DNA of 37,764 nt from an uncultured Ectothiorhodospiraceae bacterium (GTDB lineage Bacteria; Pseudomonadota; Gammaproteobacteria; Nitrococcales; Nitrococcaceae), in contig CAJXKP010000028.1 in NCBI GenBank assembly GCA_913055565.1, positions 1 to 37,764 on the forward strand, written 5' to 3'. How positions within the stretch are numbered: position 1 is the first letter of the stretch; every line of letters starts with the position of its first letter. The position numbers and the translations under genes are program-made. Below the pieces are notes generated by a model. That model did no database searches and was not told where the DNA came from. It saw only the letters and a list, made by a program, of their open reading frames with translations. Positions 25,727-34,804 of this stretch are shown in pieces.

Positions 25727-26719
25727 ATGGTCCGTGTGAAGGCCCTATGGGTCATTGTCCTGGTGTTGGTTGCGGCGCCAGTGGCGGCGCGCGATTGGGT
25801 GGCGGTCGAAGCGCAACCGCTCACCGAGACATTGCGGCTGGATGGCGAAGTGGAGGCCGTTCGCGAGAGTACGGTCTCGGCCCGCACCAGCGGCACCGTC
25901 ACGGAGCTGCCCTACGATGTGAATGATCGTGTGGAGGCCGGTGAGCTGATCGTTAAGCTCGATGGTAGTGATCAGCGCTCGCGGCTATCGCAGGCGGAGT
26001 CGGAACTGGAGCAGGCGCGGGCGGCGCGCCAGGACGCGCGCCAGGATTACGAGCGCATCCAGTCGTTATACCAGCGCAACGCGGTTAGCGAGTCGCGTCG
26101 GGATCAGGCGGGCAACCGGCTGGATGAGGCCAAAGCGCGGGTCTCGCAGGCGCAGGCCGCCGTCGAGGAGGCCCAGCAGCAGCTCGACTATACGCGGGTA
26201 ACGGCCCCCTATACCGGGATCGTGGTCGACCGCCTCGTTGAGATGGGCGAGTCCGTGACGGCCGGCGAGCCGCTCATGCGCGGCCTATCGCTGGAGCAGC
26301 TGCGCGTGGTCGTGGCCTTGCCCCAGCAGTACGCCGACCGGGTCCGCCGCGAGCGGGAGACGATTGTGACGTTGCCCGATGGCCGGCGCCTGGAAACGGG
26401 GCAAATGACGTTCTATCCGTACGCGGATACGGCAACGCGTACCTTTCGGCTGCGGCTTCGCATCGAGGACCCGGAGGCGGGCCTGTTCCCAGGCATGCTT
26501 GTGCGCGTGGGGGTCCCGCTGGCCCAGCGGGAGGCCCTCTGGGTGCCGGCCTCCAGCGTCTACCGACGCGGCGAGCTGCGCGCCGTCTACGTACGCGGTG
26601 ACGACGGCGAGCCACGCCTGCGCCAGGTCCGCCTGGGCGTGCAGCGCGAAGACCGCGTGGAGGTATTGGCCGGGCTCACGGCGGGTGAGCGGGTCCTACG
26701 CCAGGCGTCCCCGCGATGA
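25727..26719 (+). CDS. RND efflux periplasmic adaptor (membrane fusion protein)
   Basis: A 330-residue adaptor with a signal peptide (to about residue 21, APVAA). The halves of a lipoyl domain are visible (LDGEVEAVRESTVSARTSGT, and TRVTAPYTGIVVDRLVEMGE), separated by an alpha-helical hairpin (RLSQAESELEQARAARQDAR, then VSQAQAAVEEAQQQLDYTR), followed by beta-barrel and membrane-proximal parts (LFPGMLVRVGVPL, LAGLTAGERVLR). AGGAG lies ahead of the ATG, and the stop overlaps the pump gene by ATGA. It lacks a lipobox. No outer-membrane factor gene is adjacent. Confidence 0.9.
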   Translation: MVRVKALWVIVLVLVAAPVAARDWVAVEAQPLTETLRLDGEVEAVRESTVSARTSGTVTELPYDVNDRVEAGELIVKLDGSDQRSRLSQAESELEQARAARQDARQDYERIQSLYQRNAVSESRRDQAGNRLDEAKARVSQAQAAVEEAQQQLDYTRVTAPYTGIVVDRLVEMGESVTAGEPLMRGLSLEQLRVVVALPQQYADRVRRERETIVTLPDGRRLETGQMTFYPYADTATRTFRLRLRIEDPEAGLFPGMLVRVGVPLAQREALWVPASSVYRRGELRAVYVRGDDGEPRLRQVRLGVQREDRVEVLAGLTAGERVLRQASPR

Positions 26720-29700
26720 CGGCGTTACCGCCCCTTGGACCCTCCGGACGGATCGCCCGGGTCTTTCAGGATTCCCGCCTGACGCCTTTGCTGGCGCTCA
26801 TCGGTATCGTCGCCGGCCTGGTGGCCGTGTGGGTGACGCCCAAGGAGGAAGAGCCCCAAATCGAGGTCACCATGGCCGACGTGCAGGTGCCGTTCCCGGG
26901 CGCCAGCGTTCAGGAGGTGGAGAGCCTGATTGCCACCCCTGGGGAGCAGATCCTCGACGAGATTCGGGGCGTCGAGCATATCTATTCCCTGTCGCGCCCC
27001 GGCATGGCCGTGATTACGGTGCAATTCGAGGTGGGCGTGTCGCGCCAGGCGGCGCTGGACCGGCTTTATAACAAGGTCCATTCCAACAAGGATTGGTTCC
27101 CCAAGGACCTGGGTGCCGGCGAGCCCGTGGTTAAGCCCAAGGGCATTAACGATGTCCCGGTAATGACGTTAACCCTCTACGACTCGGCGGGCCGCCAGTC
27201 CGGCGAGGATCTCACGCGCCTAGCGCATACCCTCGAGGCCGAGCTCAAGCGCATCCCCGGTACCCGGGATATCGAGACCATCGGTGGTATTCCCGATCGC
27301 GTGGATGTACGCGTCGAGCCGGCTCAGCTGGCCGGCTACGATCTAACCATCACCGATATCCGGGCGGCGATTAACACCGCCAACGCCAGTGCGCGGGAGG
27401 CGCGCGTCACGCGCGGCGGCCTGTCCGTCCCTCTGCGGGTCGGGACGTTGCTCTCGGATGTGGCGGCGCTTGAGGGATTGGTCGTCGCCCAACGTGATGG
27501 CGGTGCCGTGCATCTGGCCGACGTCGCGACTGTACAGCGCGGTGGCAGTGTCCCCGACGAGAGCCTGCAGATCGGTTTTGGGCCGGCCGGCGAGGGCGAG
27601 CCCGGAACGGTCCACCCCGCCGTCACCTTGGCCGTTGCCAAGAAACGCGGCGAGAACGCCATCGACGTTACGCGGGCCGTTCAGCAGCGCCTGGCGCTGC
27701 TTGAGGGACGAGTCGTCCCCGACAATACCCGTGTCGTCACCACGCGGAACTACGGCAAGACGGCGACGGATAAGGCCCAGCAGTTGATCACGGATCTGAT
27801 CATGGCGACGGCCTCGGTGATGCTGCTGGTGTTGGCGGCCATGGGGTGGCGTCAGGCGGCCGTGGTGGGCCTCGCCGTGCTGCTCACGCTCTTGCTGACG
27901 CTGGTCTTCTCTTGGGCGTGGGGCTTCACCCTCAATCGCGTCTCGTTATTCGCGCTTATCTTCGCCATCGGCATCCTGGTCGATGACGCTATTGTCATCG
28001 TCGAGAACATCAATCGGCGCCTGAACATTAGCACCGAGCCCGCGCGCCGGGTCATTCCCCAGGCCGTTGACGAGGTGGGTACCCCCACCATTATGGCCAG
28101 CCTGACCATTATGGCCGCGCTGATTCCTATGGCGTTCGTAACGGGCCTCATGGGCCCGTACATGCGGCCCATCCCCATCAACGCCTCCGCGGGCATGGTG
28201 CTGTCGCAGCTGGTGGCCTTCATGCTGGTGCCCTGGCTGGCGCTGCGCCTGCTCCGCCGCAGCGACCGTCCCGCGAGCCCGGACGAGGCCGACGGGCCGG
28301 GCGAGGGCGTTAACCGGCGGCTTTGGGGTATCTTCCAGCGCCTGCTGGGGCCGTTCTTGGGGGCCCATCCGTGGCGTCGCCGCGGCCTGGCCGCCGGCGT
28401 TATCGGCCTGACCGTCGCCGTGGCTAGCCTGCCGGTATTCATGCTGGTGATGCTCAAGATGCTGCCCTTCGACAATAAGTCCGAGCTCCAGGTGGTTGTC
28501 GACATGCCGGAAGACACCCCCATGGAGCAGACCCAGCGCGTATTAACGAGCATGGGCCGCTACCTCGAGGACCACCAGGCCGTCGCCAATTGGCAGGCCT
28601 ACGCCGGCACCGCCTCACCCATTAATTTCAACGGCCTGGTGCGGCAATACTACCTGCGTGATGCGCCGTATCAGGGAGATCTGCAGATCAATCTGCGCGA
28701 TGACGGCCGCCAACGTTCGTCCCACGCCATCGCCGGTGAGCTGCGCGCGCCGCTCACCGCCATCGGCCGACGCCACGGCGCGGCCGTGAAGATCGTCGAG
28801 GTGCCGCCTGGTCCGCCCGTGCTGTCGCCGGTCGTCGCCGAGGTCTACGGGCCGACGGCCGCTAGCCGTGCCGAGCAGGCCGATCGACTCGCGGAGCGCC
28901 TGCGCGCGACCGATGGCCTGGTCGATGTCGATACCAGCGCGGAGGCGCCCACGGACGCCTGGCGCGTCGTCGTGGACCGTAAGCGGGCGGCCACGCTGGG
29001 TGTGGCCCAGGCGCAGGTCGTGGATGCCCTGGCTACAACCCTGGGCGAGCGCCACGTGGATTACCTGCGTGACCCCCAGGCCAAATACGCCGTACCCATA
29101 CGCGTGATCCTCGACGAGGGCGATCGGGCCCAAAAGTCGGCGCTGGGCTCGCTAACCGTGCGCAACCGCGAGGGCGAGCCCATCCGGCTGGCGCAGGTCG
29201 CCAGCATCGAACGCCACGACTGGCCCGGCGTCATCCGGCATAAGGATCTATTGCCCGTGACGTATGTAACGGCGGATATGGCCGGGGCGGTGGATTCGCC
29301 GCTGTACGGCATGTTCGACGTCGTGGCGCAGTTGGCCGATGCCGAGGACGCGCCGCCGCAGCATTACATCAGCCAGCCCGAGTGGCCGGACCAAACGGCC
29401 ATCAAATGGGACGGCGAGTGGCAGATCACCTACGAGACGTTCCGCGACATGGGGATCGCCTATGCCGTCGGTGTCGTGGCGATCTTCCTGCTCCTGGTCG
29501 CGCAGTTCCGTTCCTATCGCGTGCCGCTGATCGTCATGGCGCCCATCCCGCTCACCCTGATCGGGATCATGCCCGGCCACGCCCTGCTGGCGAAGGAGTT
29601 CACCGCCACCAGCATGATCGGCATGATCGCGCTGGCGGGCATCATCGTGCGTAACTCCATCCTCTTGGTGGTATTCATCCAGGATCGGGTGCGCGAGGGC

Positions 29701-29931
29701 CAATCGCTGGAACAGGCCGTTGTGCTGGCTAGCGCGGTCCGGCTCAAGCCCATCGCGCTAACGGCCGTATCCGCCATGCTGGGGGCGCTGTTCATCCTCC
29801 AGGATCCGATCTTTAACGGCCTGGCGATCTCCCTGGTGTTCGGCCTGGCGCTGTCCACGCTGCTAACGGTGGTGGTCGTGCCGCTGGCGTACTACGCGCT
29901 CGTGGGGCAACGAGGCGCAAGCAGCCCGTAA
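26716..29931 (+). CDS. RND efflux transporter permease (AcrB/HAE1-like)
   Basis: A 1071-residue proton-driven inner-membrane pump with the twofold RND plan: a membrane span near 28-45, a large periplasmic loop (PFPGASVQEVESLIATPGEQ), a bundle of spans, a second loop and a second bundle. TM4 carries the proton-relay pair GILVDDAIVIVEN (Asp423, Asp424), matching AcrB Asp407/408. In TM10 the AcrB lysine is replaced by arginine in GIIVRNSILLVVF (Arg979), a change seen in some relatives. Two Asp without the CzcA-type DGAVV signature argue against a heavy-metal pump. It is co-translated with the adaptor. Substrate unknown. Confidence 0.92.
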   Translation: MTALPPLGPSGRIARVFQDSRLTPLLALIGIVAGLVAVWVTPKEEEPQIEVTMADVQVPFPGASVQEVESLIATPGEQILDEIRGVEHIYSLSRPGMAVITVQFEVGVSRQAALDRLYNKVHSNKDWFPKDLGAGEPVVKPKGINDVPVMTLTLYDSAGRQSGEDLTRLAHTLEAELKRIPGTRDIETIGGIPDRVDVRVEPAQLAGYDLTITDIRAAINTANASAREARVTRGGLSVPLRVGTLLSDVAALEGLVVAQRDGGAVHLADVATVQRGGSVPDESLQIGFGPAGEGEPGTVHPAVTLAVAKKRGENAIDVTRAVQQRLALLEGRVVPDNTRVVTTRNYGKTATDKAQQLITDLIMATASVMLLVLAAMGWRQAAVVGLAVLLTLLLTLVFSWAWGFTLNRVSLFALIFAIGILVDDAIVIVENINRRLNISTEPARRVIPQAVDEVGTPTIMASLTIMAALIPMAFVTGLMGPYMRPIPINASAGMVLSQLVAFMLVPWLALRLLRRSDRPASPDEADGPGEGVNRRLWGIFQRLLGPFLGAHPWRRRGLAAGVIGLTVAVASLPVFMLVMLKMLPFDNKSELQVVVDMPEDTPMEQTQRVLTSMGRYLEDHQAVANWQAYAGTASPINFNGLVRQYYLRDAPYQGDLQINLRDDGRQRSSHAIAGELRAPLTAIGRRHGAAVKIVEVPPGPPVLSPVVAEVYGPTAASRAEQADRLAERLRATDGLVDVDTSAEAPTDAWRVVVDRKRAATLGVAQAQVVDALATTLGERHVDYLRDPQAKYAVPIRVILDEGDRAQKSALGSLTVRNREGEPIRLAQVASIERHDWPGVIRHKDLLPVTYVTADMAGAVDSPLYGMFDVVAQLADAEDAPPQHYISQPEWPDQTAIKWDGEWQITYETFRDMGIAYAVGVVAIFLLLVAQFRSYRVPLIVMAPIPLTLIGIMPGHALLAKEFTATSMIGMIALAGIIVRNSILLVVFIQDRVREGQSLEQAVVLASAVRLKPIALTAVSAMLGALFILQDPIFNGLAISLVFGLALSTLLTVVVVPLAYYALVGQRGASSP

Positions 29932-30031
29932 AGGGCGGTCCAAACGGCATCCGGTCCGCTGGCAAGCCTGGATGGGATGCGGGCGGTGGTAGCGGCGACA
30001 TGGTAGACGCCTGGCGTAGGTAGGGGGCAGG

Positions 30032-30060
30032 GCACCTCGGCGGCGAGGCCGCCGAGGTGC
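30032..30060. terminator. Bidirectional terminator between RND pump and MCGC protein
   Basis: A perfect 13-bp stem (30032-30044 with 30048-30060) and 3-nt loop sit between two convergent genes. No T-run, but it is the strongest hairpin in the window. Confidence 0.65.
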
Positions 30061-30089
30061 TATCGATTGGCGTGCCGGGGCGGCCGAGG

Positions 30090-30860
30090 TTACGGCGCGA
30101 TGAAAGTGGTCCGATCAACGCCGGTGTTGCCCGTGGCCGGGTCGTAGGCGTGGACCGTCACCTGGTAGACGCCGGATCCCTGGAGCGGGATCTCGCCGGC
30201 GAATCGGCTGGTCTCGCCGGCGTAGTCCAGGTCGATCGCTTCCATGGTCTCGCCGCCGTGCTCGACGGTCATGGCGACCTCGTAGTCGTTGGCATCCCAC
30301 ATCCCGTCGGGCTCGATGGGGCAGCCGCACATCATCATCACGGCAGCCTCGACGCGCACGCTGTCGCCCGGCTCGCTTAGCTTGGCGTGCGCCGAGGGGG
30401 TCTCGACGTCCACGACGAAGCCCGGCAGCTCCAGCACCCAGCCGTCACCGCCCGAGAGATCCCGACCGGGCACAACCCATTGGGTCGAGGTAACGGTGTG
30501 GGCGGCCTGCGGCTGGGCCAGGGGGCCATAGGCCTCAACCTCAACGAGCCTCGGGCGCTCCAGGTCCAGGGTCGTGTTATAGGCCGCCGCGCTAGCATCG
30601 GCCATGGTGGCGCGCCGGCCGCGATCCGTGTGCATGATCTTGGCCGTGTTACCGGTGCCGCCGGTGGTTACACCGCGCGCCAGGACCTCGTTGGTCTCCT
30701 GGTCACGCAATGTAATCCGGACACCGCCCATGCTCGTGCCCACGAACTTGGCGTCGCGGCTTAGCACACGCACGGTGACGTCGGTCGGCTCGGCGGTGGC
30801 GGGCGCCGCACCCATCGCCATGAAGCTGGCTAGGGCGGCTAACAGGAGTCGTTTGGTCAT
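30090..30860 (-). CDS. Exported protein with MMMCGCP motif, unknown function
   Basis: A 256-residue periplasmic or surface protein with signal peptide MTKRLLLAALASFMAMGAAP (cut near ATA-EP) and AAGGAGG ahead of the ATG. Beta-rich sequence suggests two Ig-like domains (about 25-115 and 160-256, the latter ending YQVTVHAYDPATGNTGVDRT). The joint region carries AAVMMMCGCPIEPDGMWDAN, with Cys178 and Cys180 in a Met-rich C-x-C setting that could bind copper or another soft metal, or take part in thiol chemistry; this is inference. It is transcribed with the DsrE-like gene, 29 nt apart. I recognise no named family. Confidence 0.7.
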   Translation of the reverse strand: MTKRLLLAALASFMAMGAAPATAEPTDVTVRVLSRDAKFVGTSMGGVRITLRDQETNEVLARGVTTGGTGNTAKIMHTDRGRRATMADASAAAYNTTLDLERPRLVEVEAYGPLAQPQAAHTVTSTQWVVPGRDLSGGDGWVLELPGFVVDVETPSAHAKLSEPGDSVRVEAAVMMMCGCPIEPDGMWDANDYEVAMTVEHGGETMEAIDLDYAGETSRFAGEIPLQGSGVYQVTVHAYDPATGNTGVDRTTFIAP

Positions 30861-30889
30861 GGTCTGACCTCCTTGCTCGTTGGCTTGCG

Positions 30890-31336
30890 TTAGTGGGTGA
30901 ACAGTCGGGTGTTTGGATCGGCCATCTGCTCGGCGATGGCGTCGGGCCGTGCCACGCCGATGCCGTCCCGCAGGTCATCGGCGTCCGCCTCGCGGTTGGG
31001 CAGGAAGATGGCGCAGACCTCGACGCCCACGCCGGCCTTCATGACGCGGCCTAGCAGATCATGAGCGGATCCCGGGGCCGGCTTATAGACCTCGGACTCG
31101 GTCGGCTCTGCCTGCAGTGCCAGTTCCGCCGCCTGGTCGCAGAGCAGGATCTGGGCGCTACCGCCTCGCTTGACGTAGTGGCTGGTCAGCACCAGCGCCA
31201 TGGTCTGGGTCGCCCCGGAATCGGACGTCATGACCGTCAGCAGGTGGTCAGGCTTGTCGCTCGCCGAGGCACTGGCCGTGAAGATCATCAGCAGGCCCAG
31301 GACAGTGGGCAGGAGGCTTTTTCTCAATGGCTGCAT
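30890..31336 (-). CDS. Periplasmic DsrE-like sulfur-relay-fold protein
   Basis: A 148-residue protein with a signal peptide (cut near ASASA, residue 26) and a DsrE/DsrF-like alpha/beta fold: DHLLTVMTSDSGATQTMALV, LTSHYVKRGGSAQILLCDQA, LLGRVMKAGVGVEVCAIFLP. Cys66 and Cys108 are candidate active thiols; in cytoplasmic DsrE/TusD proteins a cysteine carries sulfane sulfur. Export makes a classical tRNA-thiolation or Dsr role unlikely and points to handling of sulfide, polysulfide or metals outside the cytoplasm. GGGAG lies 8 nt before the ATG. It is the first gene of a two-gene operon, divergent from a Crp/Fnr gene. Confidence 0.8.
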   Translation of the reverse strand: MQPLRKSLLPTVLGLLMIFTASASASDKPDHLLTVMTSDSGATQTMALVLTSHYVKRGGSAQILLCDQAAELALQAEPTESEVYKPAPGSAHDLLGRVMKAGVGVEVCAIFLPNREADADDLRDGIGVARPDAIAEQMADPNTRLFTH

Positions 31337-31429
31337 CTCGGTGACTCCCAGGTGGGTGGATTGGCCTGTTGGCGGTGGCTCTAGCAGCCACTGCGTTATG
31401 TCTAAGCGTGCACCTGGTGGACCTCTGTT

Positions 31430-31448
31430 TCAGTGACTTCATCACTGA
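31430..31448. promoter_or_regulatory. Inverted repeat, candidate Crp/Fnr-family operator
   Basis: TCAGTGA-CTTCA-TCACTGA is a perfect 7-bp inverted repeat in the divergent gap, 93 nt from the DsrE-like start and 135 nt from the regulator start. Its GTGA-N5-TCAC core resembles the GTGA-N6-TCAC core of Crp-type sites, so it could be bound by the adjacent regulator. Confidence 0.45.
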
Positions 31449-31583
31449 TTGGGGGCAGGGCACGCCCCATCAGCGCGGCGGGGCGCCTTCGACGGCCATG
31501 GCCGGGAGGCCAGTCATTGCCCTAATGCGGACGTAATGGGCTACCACGTAGGATAATGACCCTGATCCATTGGGAGGGTAAGG

Positions 31584-32231
31584 ATGACCATGACACCGAC
31601 GCAGCATCCGGCTCTCGCCGCGCTCCCGCCGCAGGCACAGCAACGCGTCAGTGCCGAGGCGCAAGCGGTAGCACTTCCGGCCGGCGAGACCATCTTTCGG
31701 CCGGGCGACGCTTGCGGCGGGCTGCCGCTCGTGTTGGAGGGTAGCGTACGGGTTCAGATGATCGGCTGCGCGGGCAGCGAGATCGTGCTCTATCGCATCA
31801 ACACCGGTGAGGCGTGCGCGCTGTCCATTGGTTGCCTGATGGCGGGCGTGAGCTATCGCGCCGAGGGCATCGTCGAGACAGATACGCGCGCGGTGCTGCT
31901 GCCGCTGGCCCTGTTCGATGACCTCATGGGCGAGTCCGCGATGTTCCGCCAGGCCATCATGGCGGCGTATGCGCAGCGCCTGGACACCCTCATGCTGCTG
32001 GTTGAGGAGGTGGCCTTCCGCCGCGTGGATGATCGGCTCGCCGAGCTGTTGCTGCGTCGGGCAGCCGACGCGCCCCTGGCGATGACGCACCAGCAGCTCG
32101 CCGTGGAGCTGGGCACGGCGCGGGAGGTCGTCAGCCGCGTACTCAAGGAGTTCGAGCGCCAGGGCATGGTAGGCCTGAGCCGCGGCCGCATTAGTGTTAA
32201 CGCCGCGGTGCTACGGGCTCGCATCAACTAA
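31584..32231 (+). CDS. Crp/Fnr-family transcriptional regulator with four sensor-domain cysteines
   Basis: A 215-residue regulator. Residues about 30-115 form the cyclic-nucleotide-type beta roll (GETIFRPGDACGGLPLVLEG), a long dimer helix follows, and the C-terminal winged helix-turn-helix contains MTHQQLAVELGTAREVVSRV, then LKEFERQGMVGLSRGRISV. The cNMP-binding phosphate cassette is not evident. Instead the effector domain has Cys44, Cys62, Cys78 and Cys84; the EACALSIGC pattern recalls Crp/Fnr members that respond to redox or thiol signals. Divergent orientation to the DsrE-like operon and an inverted repeat between them suggest that it controls that operon. Confidence 0.88.
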   Translation: MTMTPTQHPALAALPPQAQQRVSAEAQAVALPAGETIFRPGDACGGLPLVLEGSVRVQMIGCAGSEIVLYRINTGEACALSIGCLMAGVSYRAEGIVETDTRAVLLPLALFDDLMGESAMFRQAIMAAYAQRLDTLMLLVEEVAFRRVDDRLAELLLRRAADAPLAMTHQQLAVELGTAREVVSRVLKEFERQGMVGLSRGRISVNAAVLRARIN

Positions 32232-32377
32232 GCCCATCGCTGTTGGGGTTTAGCATCGTTAAGTGTCGGTGAACGTCGAACCGTCCAGCCACGCTGATGG
32301 TCCACACCTTGGGAATGAGGAAAAGCTAGCGCGCCTGCGTCCACACTCCAAAGCCTGTCAAAGCAAACGCGACATAC

Positions 32378-32605
32378 ATGAAACCAAGCCAAATTCGCAC
32401 TTTGAGTACCGATGAGCTCCAGGCCCTGCGACGGCACGTCGCCGAGGAGCTCGCTAACCGATGGCAACGGACTCGCCAACCCGTCGAACCCACGGCCTCA
32501 GCCCCAGCGTCTGCCACGCACGGCAACGAGGATGAGACCGCGGCGTTCGAGGCAGCTCTTTCCCGGGAGTTGGCCGCCTACAACCAACGCCACGGGCACG
32601 GTTGA
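32378..32605 (+). CDS. Small hypothetical protein
   Basis: A 75-residue frame encoding MKPSQIRTLSTDELQALRRH, a charged helical stretch VAEELANRWQR, an Ala/Pro/Thr linker and a helical end AAFEAALSRELAAYNQRHG. Its composition looks protein-like and its codon choices resemble the neighbours, but no Shine-Dalgarno is clear and I recognise no family. Confidence 0.4.
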   Translation: MKPSQIRTLSTDELQALRRHVAEELANRWQRTRQPVEPTASAPASATHGNEDETAAFEAALSRELAAYNQRHGHG

Positions 32606-33228
32606 TGGCCCCGGCTTGAACCTGGATCGCCCCAGGCAAGAGTACCACTCGACCAACCAAGCGAACGGCCACAGGCTGCTGAGCAGCTGATGGCTGCGCT
32701 GCACTAGGGGCCGTTGAGCGGCGAAAGCGCCTCGGTCGCCACTGGCATCAGGTGATCGACATCGAGCGGCCGGCCTCACGGTCGGCCGATAGGTGTACTA
32801 GGGAATTGCTAGAGGGCCGTCTTTGTAACGCGAACCAGTTGGCTCGTTACCCCGCGCCTGCCATGGCTTATTGCAGAACTGATACGGCCCTGGCGACAGG
32901 TGCGAGCCAGTGCCGGCCAAGCAATCATTGGCCCACTGAGCCCATGGCCGCGCCGGTGTCTTAGCGTCTGTCGGAAGACGAGTGCGCCTAGACCCCAGCT
33001 TAAGGGTCAGCGGTAACGCTTGTGCTTTGCGTTGCGCGCCTGCACGCTAACTGGGCCGACGATATGACTAAGCATTGGTTGCGTCACCAGCTCGACCCCG
33101 CTGGCACATAGCGTGTCTGGCGAGCGATCGGGGCCATTAGGCGTGAGGGTCTCGACGATGCCATGCTTGTTGCACCTAATGGTGCGTTGCCTGCAGCTGT
33201 CGGGATGAGTCCTAAGGGGGCAGGGGCT
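32606..33228. other. Gap before the PAS/GGDEF cluster
   Basis: No gene supported. A 9-bp stem with one mismatch (32767-32775 with 32780-32788, loop TCAC) could be a terminator. Frames around 32752-32964 and the minus strand 33007-33297 lack family features. GC-skewed, stop-punctuated sequence suggests decayed DNA. Confidence 0.3.
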
Positions 33229-33388
33229 ATGGCGGTGAGTGACCAAGCGAGCATCCTGGAAGGGGCGGTTGAGCAGTCTGAACTTTCCGGTGTGCATTAC
33301 TACCGCCGAACTGGATCCGCCGGGTCCCGAGATCGTCTACGTCAATGAGGCCGTCACCCGCATGACGGGCTACGCGCGCTAGGAACTC

Positions 33389-34804
33389 GTGGGTGCAACG
33401 CCGCGCATCCTTCAGGGGTCGGCCACGGAGCGCGCGGTACTGGATCGGCTTAAGACCAGCCTACGTGCTGGCGATTCCTTCAAGGGCAGTACGTGGAATT
33501 ACCGGAAGGACGGTACGGCGTATGAAGTGCAATGGACGGTCAGGCCGCTGCGCCTCAGTGAGGGAGGGGTCGATTACTTCTTTGCCGTGCAGCGCGATGT
33601 CACCCGACCGTATTCGACCCCCGAGGGATTGGCAGACGAAACCCAGCGCATGAGTGCCCTGCTGCACGCGGCTGGTCTCAGCGAGTGCTCGACCGATCTA
33701 TCGGCTCGGCTCGCCCACGTGATCGACGCCCTGGACCAGCAGGCCCGAGAGCGTACCCGCGAGGCCGAATCGGCCCGCGATCACTTCCGCTCTATCCTCT
33801 ATAGCTCGCCGGTCGGAATCGCGTTCCTTGACCGCCAGCGGTGCATCCAGCGTGTCAACCCCGCCCTTGAGGACCTCTTAGGTCGCTCCGCCGAGGAGCT
33901 CGTCGGCCACAACACGAGCTTTCTCTACTGCGACCGCTCGGAATTCGAACGCGTCGGGCGTGAGGCCTATCCGGTGATGGCAACCGGCGGCGTCTACCGC
34001 ACCGTGGTCACACTGAAGCGTGGGGATGAGCTGCCGATTACCGTGTCGTTGAAAGGCCAGGCCGTAACCCCGTCTGGGGACGAGGGTTTTATCTGGGTGT
34101 TTCAAGACATCACCGAGCTTCGCGCTCGCGAGCGTTCGCTCCAGACCTACCAAGCGGTCTTCGAGAGTTCCCGTGATGCCGAGTTACTGAATACCGCCGA
34201 CGGCTTCTTCGCAGATTGCAACCCGGCGGCGTTGGCGCTGTTCGAGGTGCCGAATCGGGCCACGTTTACACGCGACTACAGCCCGACGGCCCTGTCGCCG
34301 CCGTATCAGCCCGACGGCCGGCCCTCGGCGGAAGCGGCTCCAGCGTATATGCAACAGGCCTTCGAACAGGGCCAGGTCTTTTTCGAGTGGGAGCACTGCA
34401 GCTCAGCGGGCAAGACCTTCCCCACGGAAATCCTACTCAGCCGCGTGGATCTGGACGAGGGGCCGATACTCAAGGCCTCCGTCCGCGACATCTCGGAGAA
34501 AAAGGCCGCTTTTGAGGAGCTGCGCCAGGCCCGCGACCGAGCCGAGACCTACTTCGAGGCCATGCCAGTGATGGTCATAGTCGTCGACATGGCGGGCCGC
34601 GTCACCGCGATCAACCAGCGCGGTTGTGAGCTCCTTGGGTTGCCCCGCGAGATGATCGTCGGCTCGAACTGGTTCGCGCGCTTTGTCCCGGGCGATGAGA
34701 CTGCCCGGGTGCTGGAATCCTTCGAGGAGCTCAAGAGAACTGTGGCGAATCACCCGAGTACGTGGAAAACGCGATCAACACCGCCGCCGGCGACCGCCAG
34801 TTGA
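33389..34804 (+). CDS. PAS-rich fragment of the broken cyclase (open frame)
   Basis: The longest intact piece of the pseudogene, 471 codons, starting after the TAG inside the first PAS domain and running through three more PAS domains to the frameshift at about 34740. Its last 20 codons are out-of-frame read-through. Without the GGDEF domain it could at most be a signal-binding stub. Confidence 0.45.
   Translation: MGATPRILQGSATERAVLDRLKTSLRAGDSFKGSTWNYRKDGTAYEVQWTVRPLRLSEGGVDYFFAVQRDVTRPYSTPEGLADETQRMSALLHAAGLSECSTDLSARLAHVIDALDQQARERTREAESARDHFRSILYSSPVGIAFLDRQRCIQRVNPALEDLLGRSAEELVGHNTSFLYCDRSEFERVGREAYPVMATGGVYRTVVTLKRGDELPITVSLKGQAVTPSGDEGFIWVFQDITELRARERSLQTYQAVFESSRDAELLNTADGFFADCNPAALALFEVPNRATFTRDYSPTALSPPYQPDGRPSAEAAPAYMQQAFEQGQVFFEWEHCSSAGKTFPTEILLSRVDLDEGPILKASVRDISEKKAAFEELRQARDRAETYFEAMPVMVIVVDMAGRVTAINQRGCELLGLPREMIVGSNWFARFVPGDETARVLESFEELKRTVANHPSTWKTRSTPPPATAS

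Noticed and set aside
30090-30860. Copper chaperone of the PCuAC/DR1885 family
   Set aside because: The Met/Cys-rich MMMCGC piece hints at metal binding, but the H(M)x10Mx21HxM pattern of that family is not present.
33389-33640. Blue-light LOV photoreceptor in the first PAS domain
   Set aside because: The fold signature is LOV-like, but the flavin-binding cysteine of the NCRFLQ motif is replaced (TPRILQ), so no photochemistry is expected.
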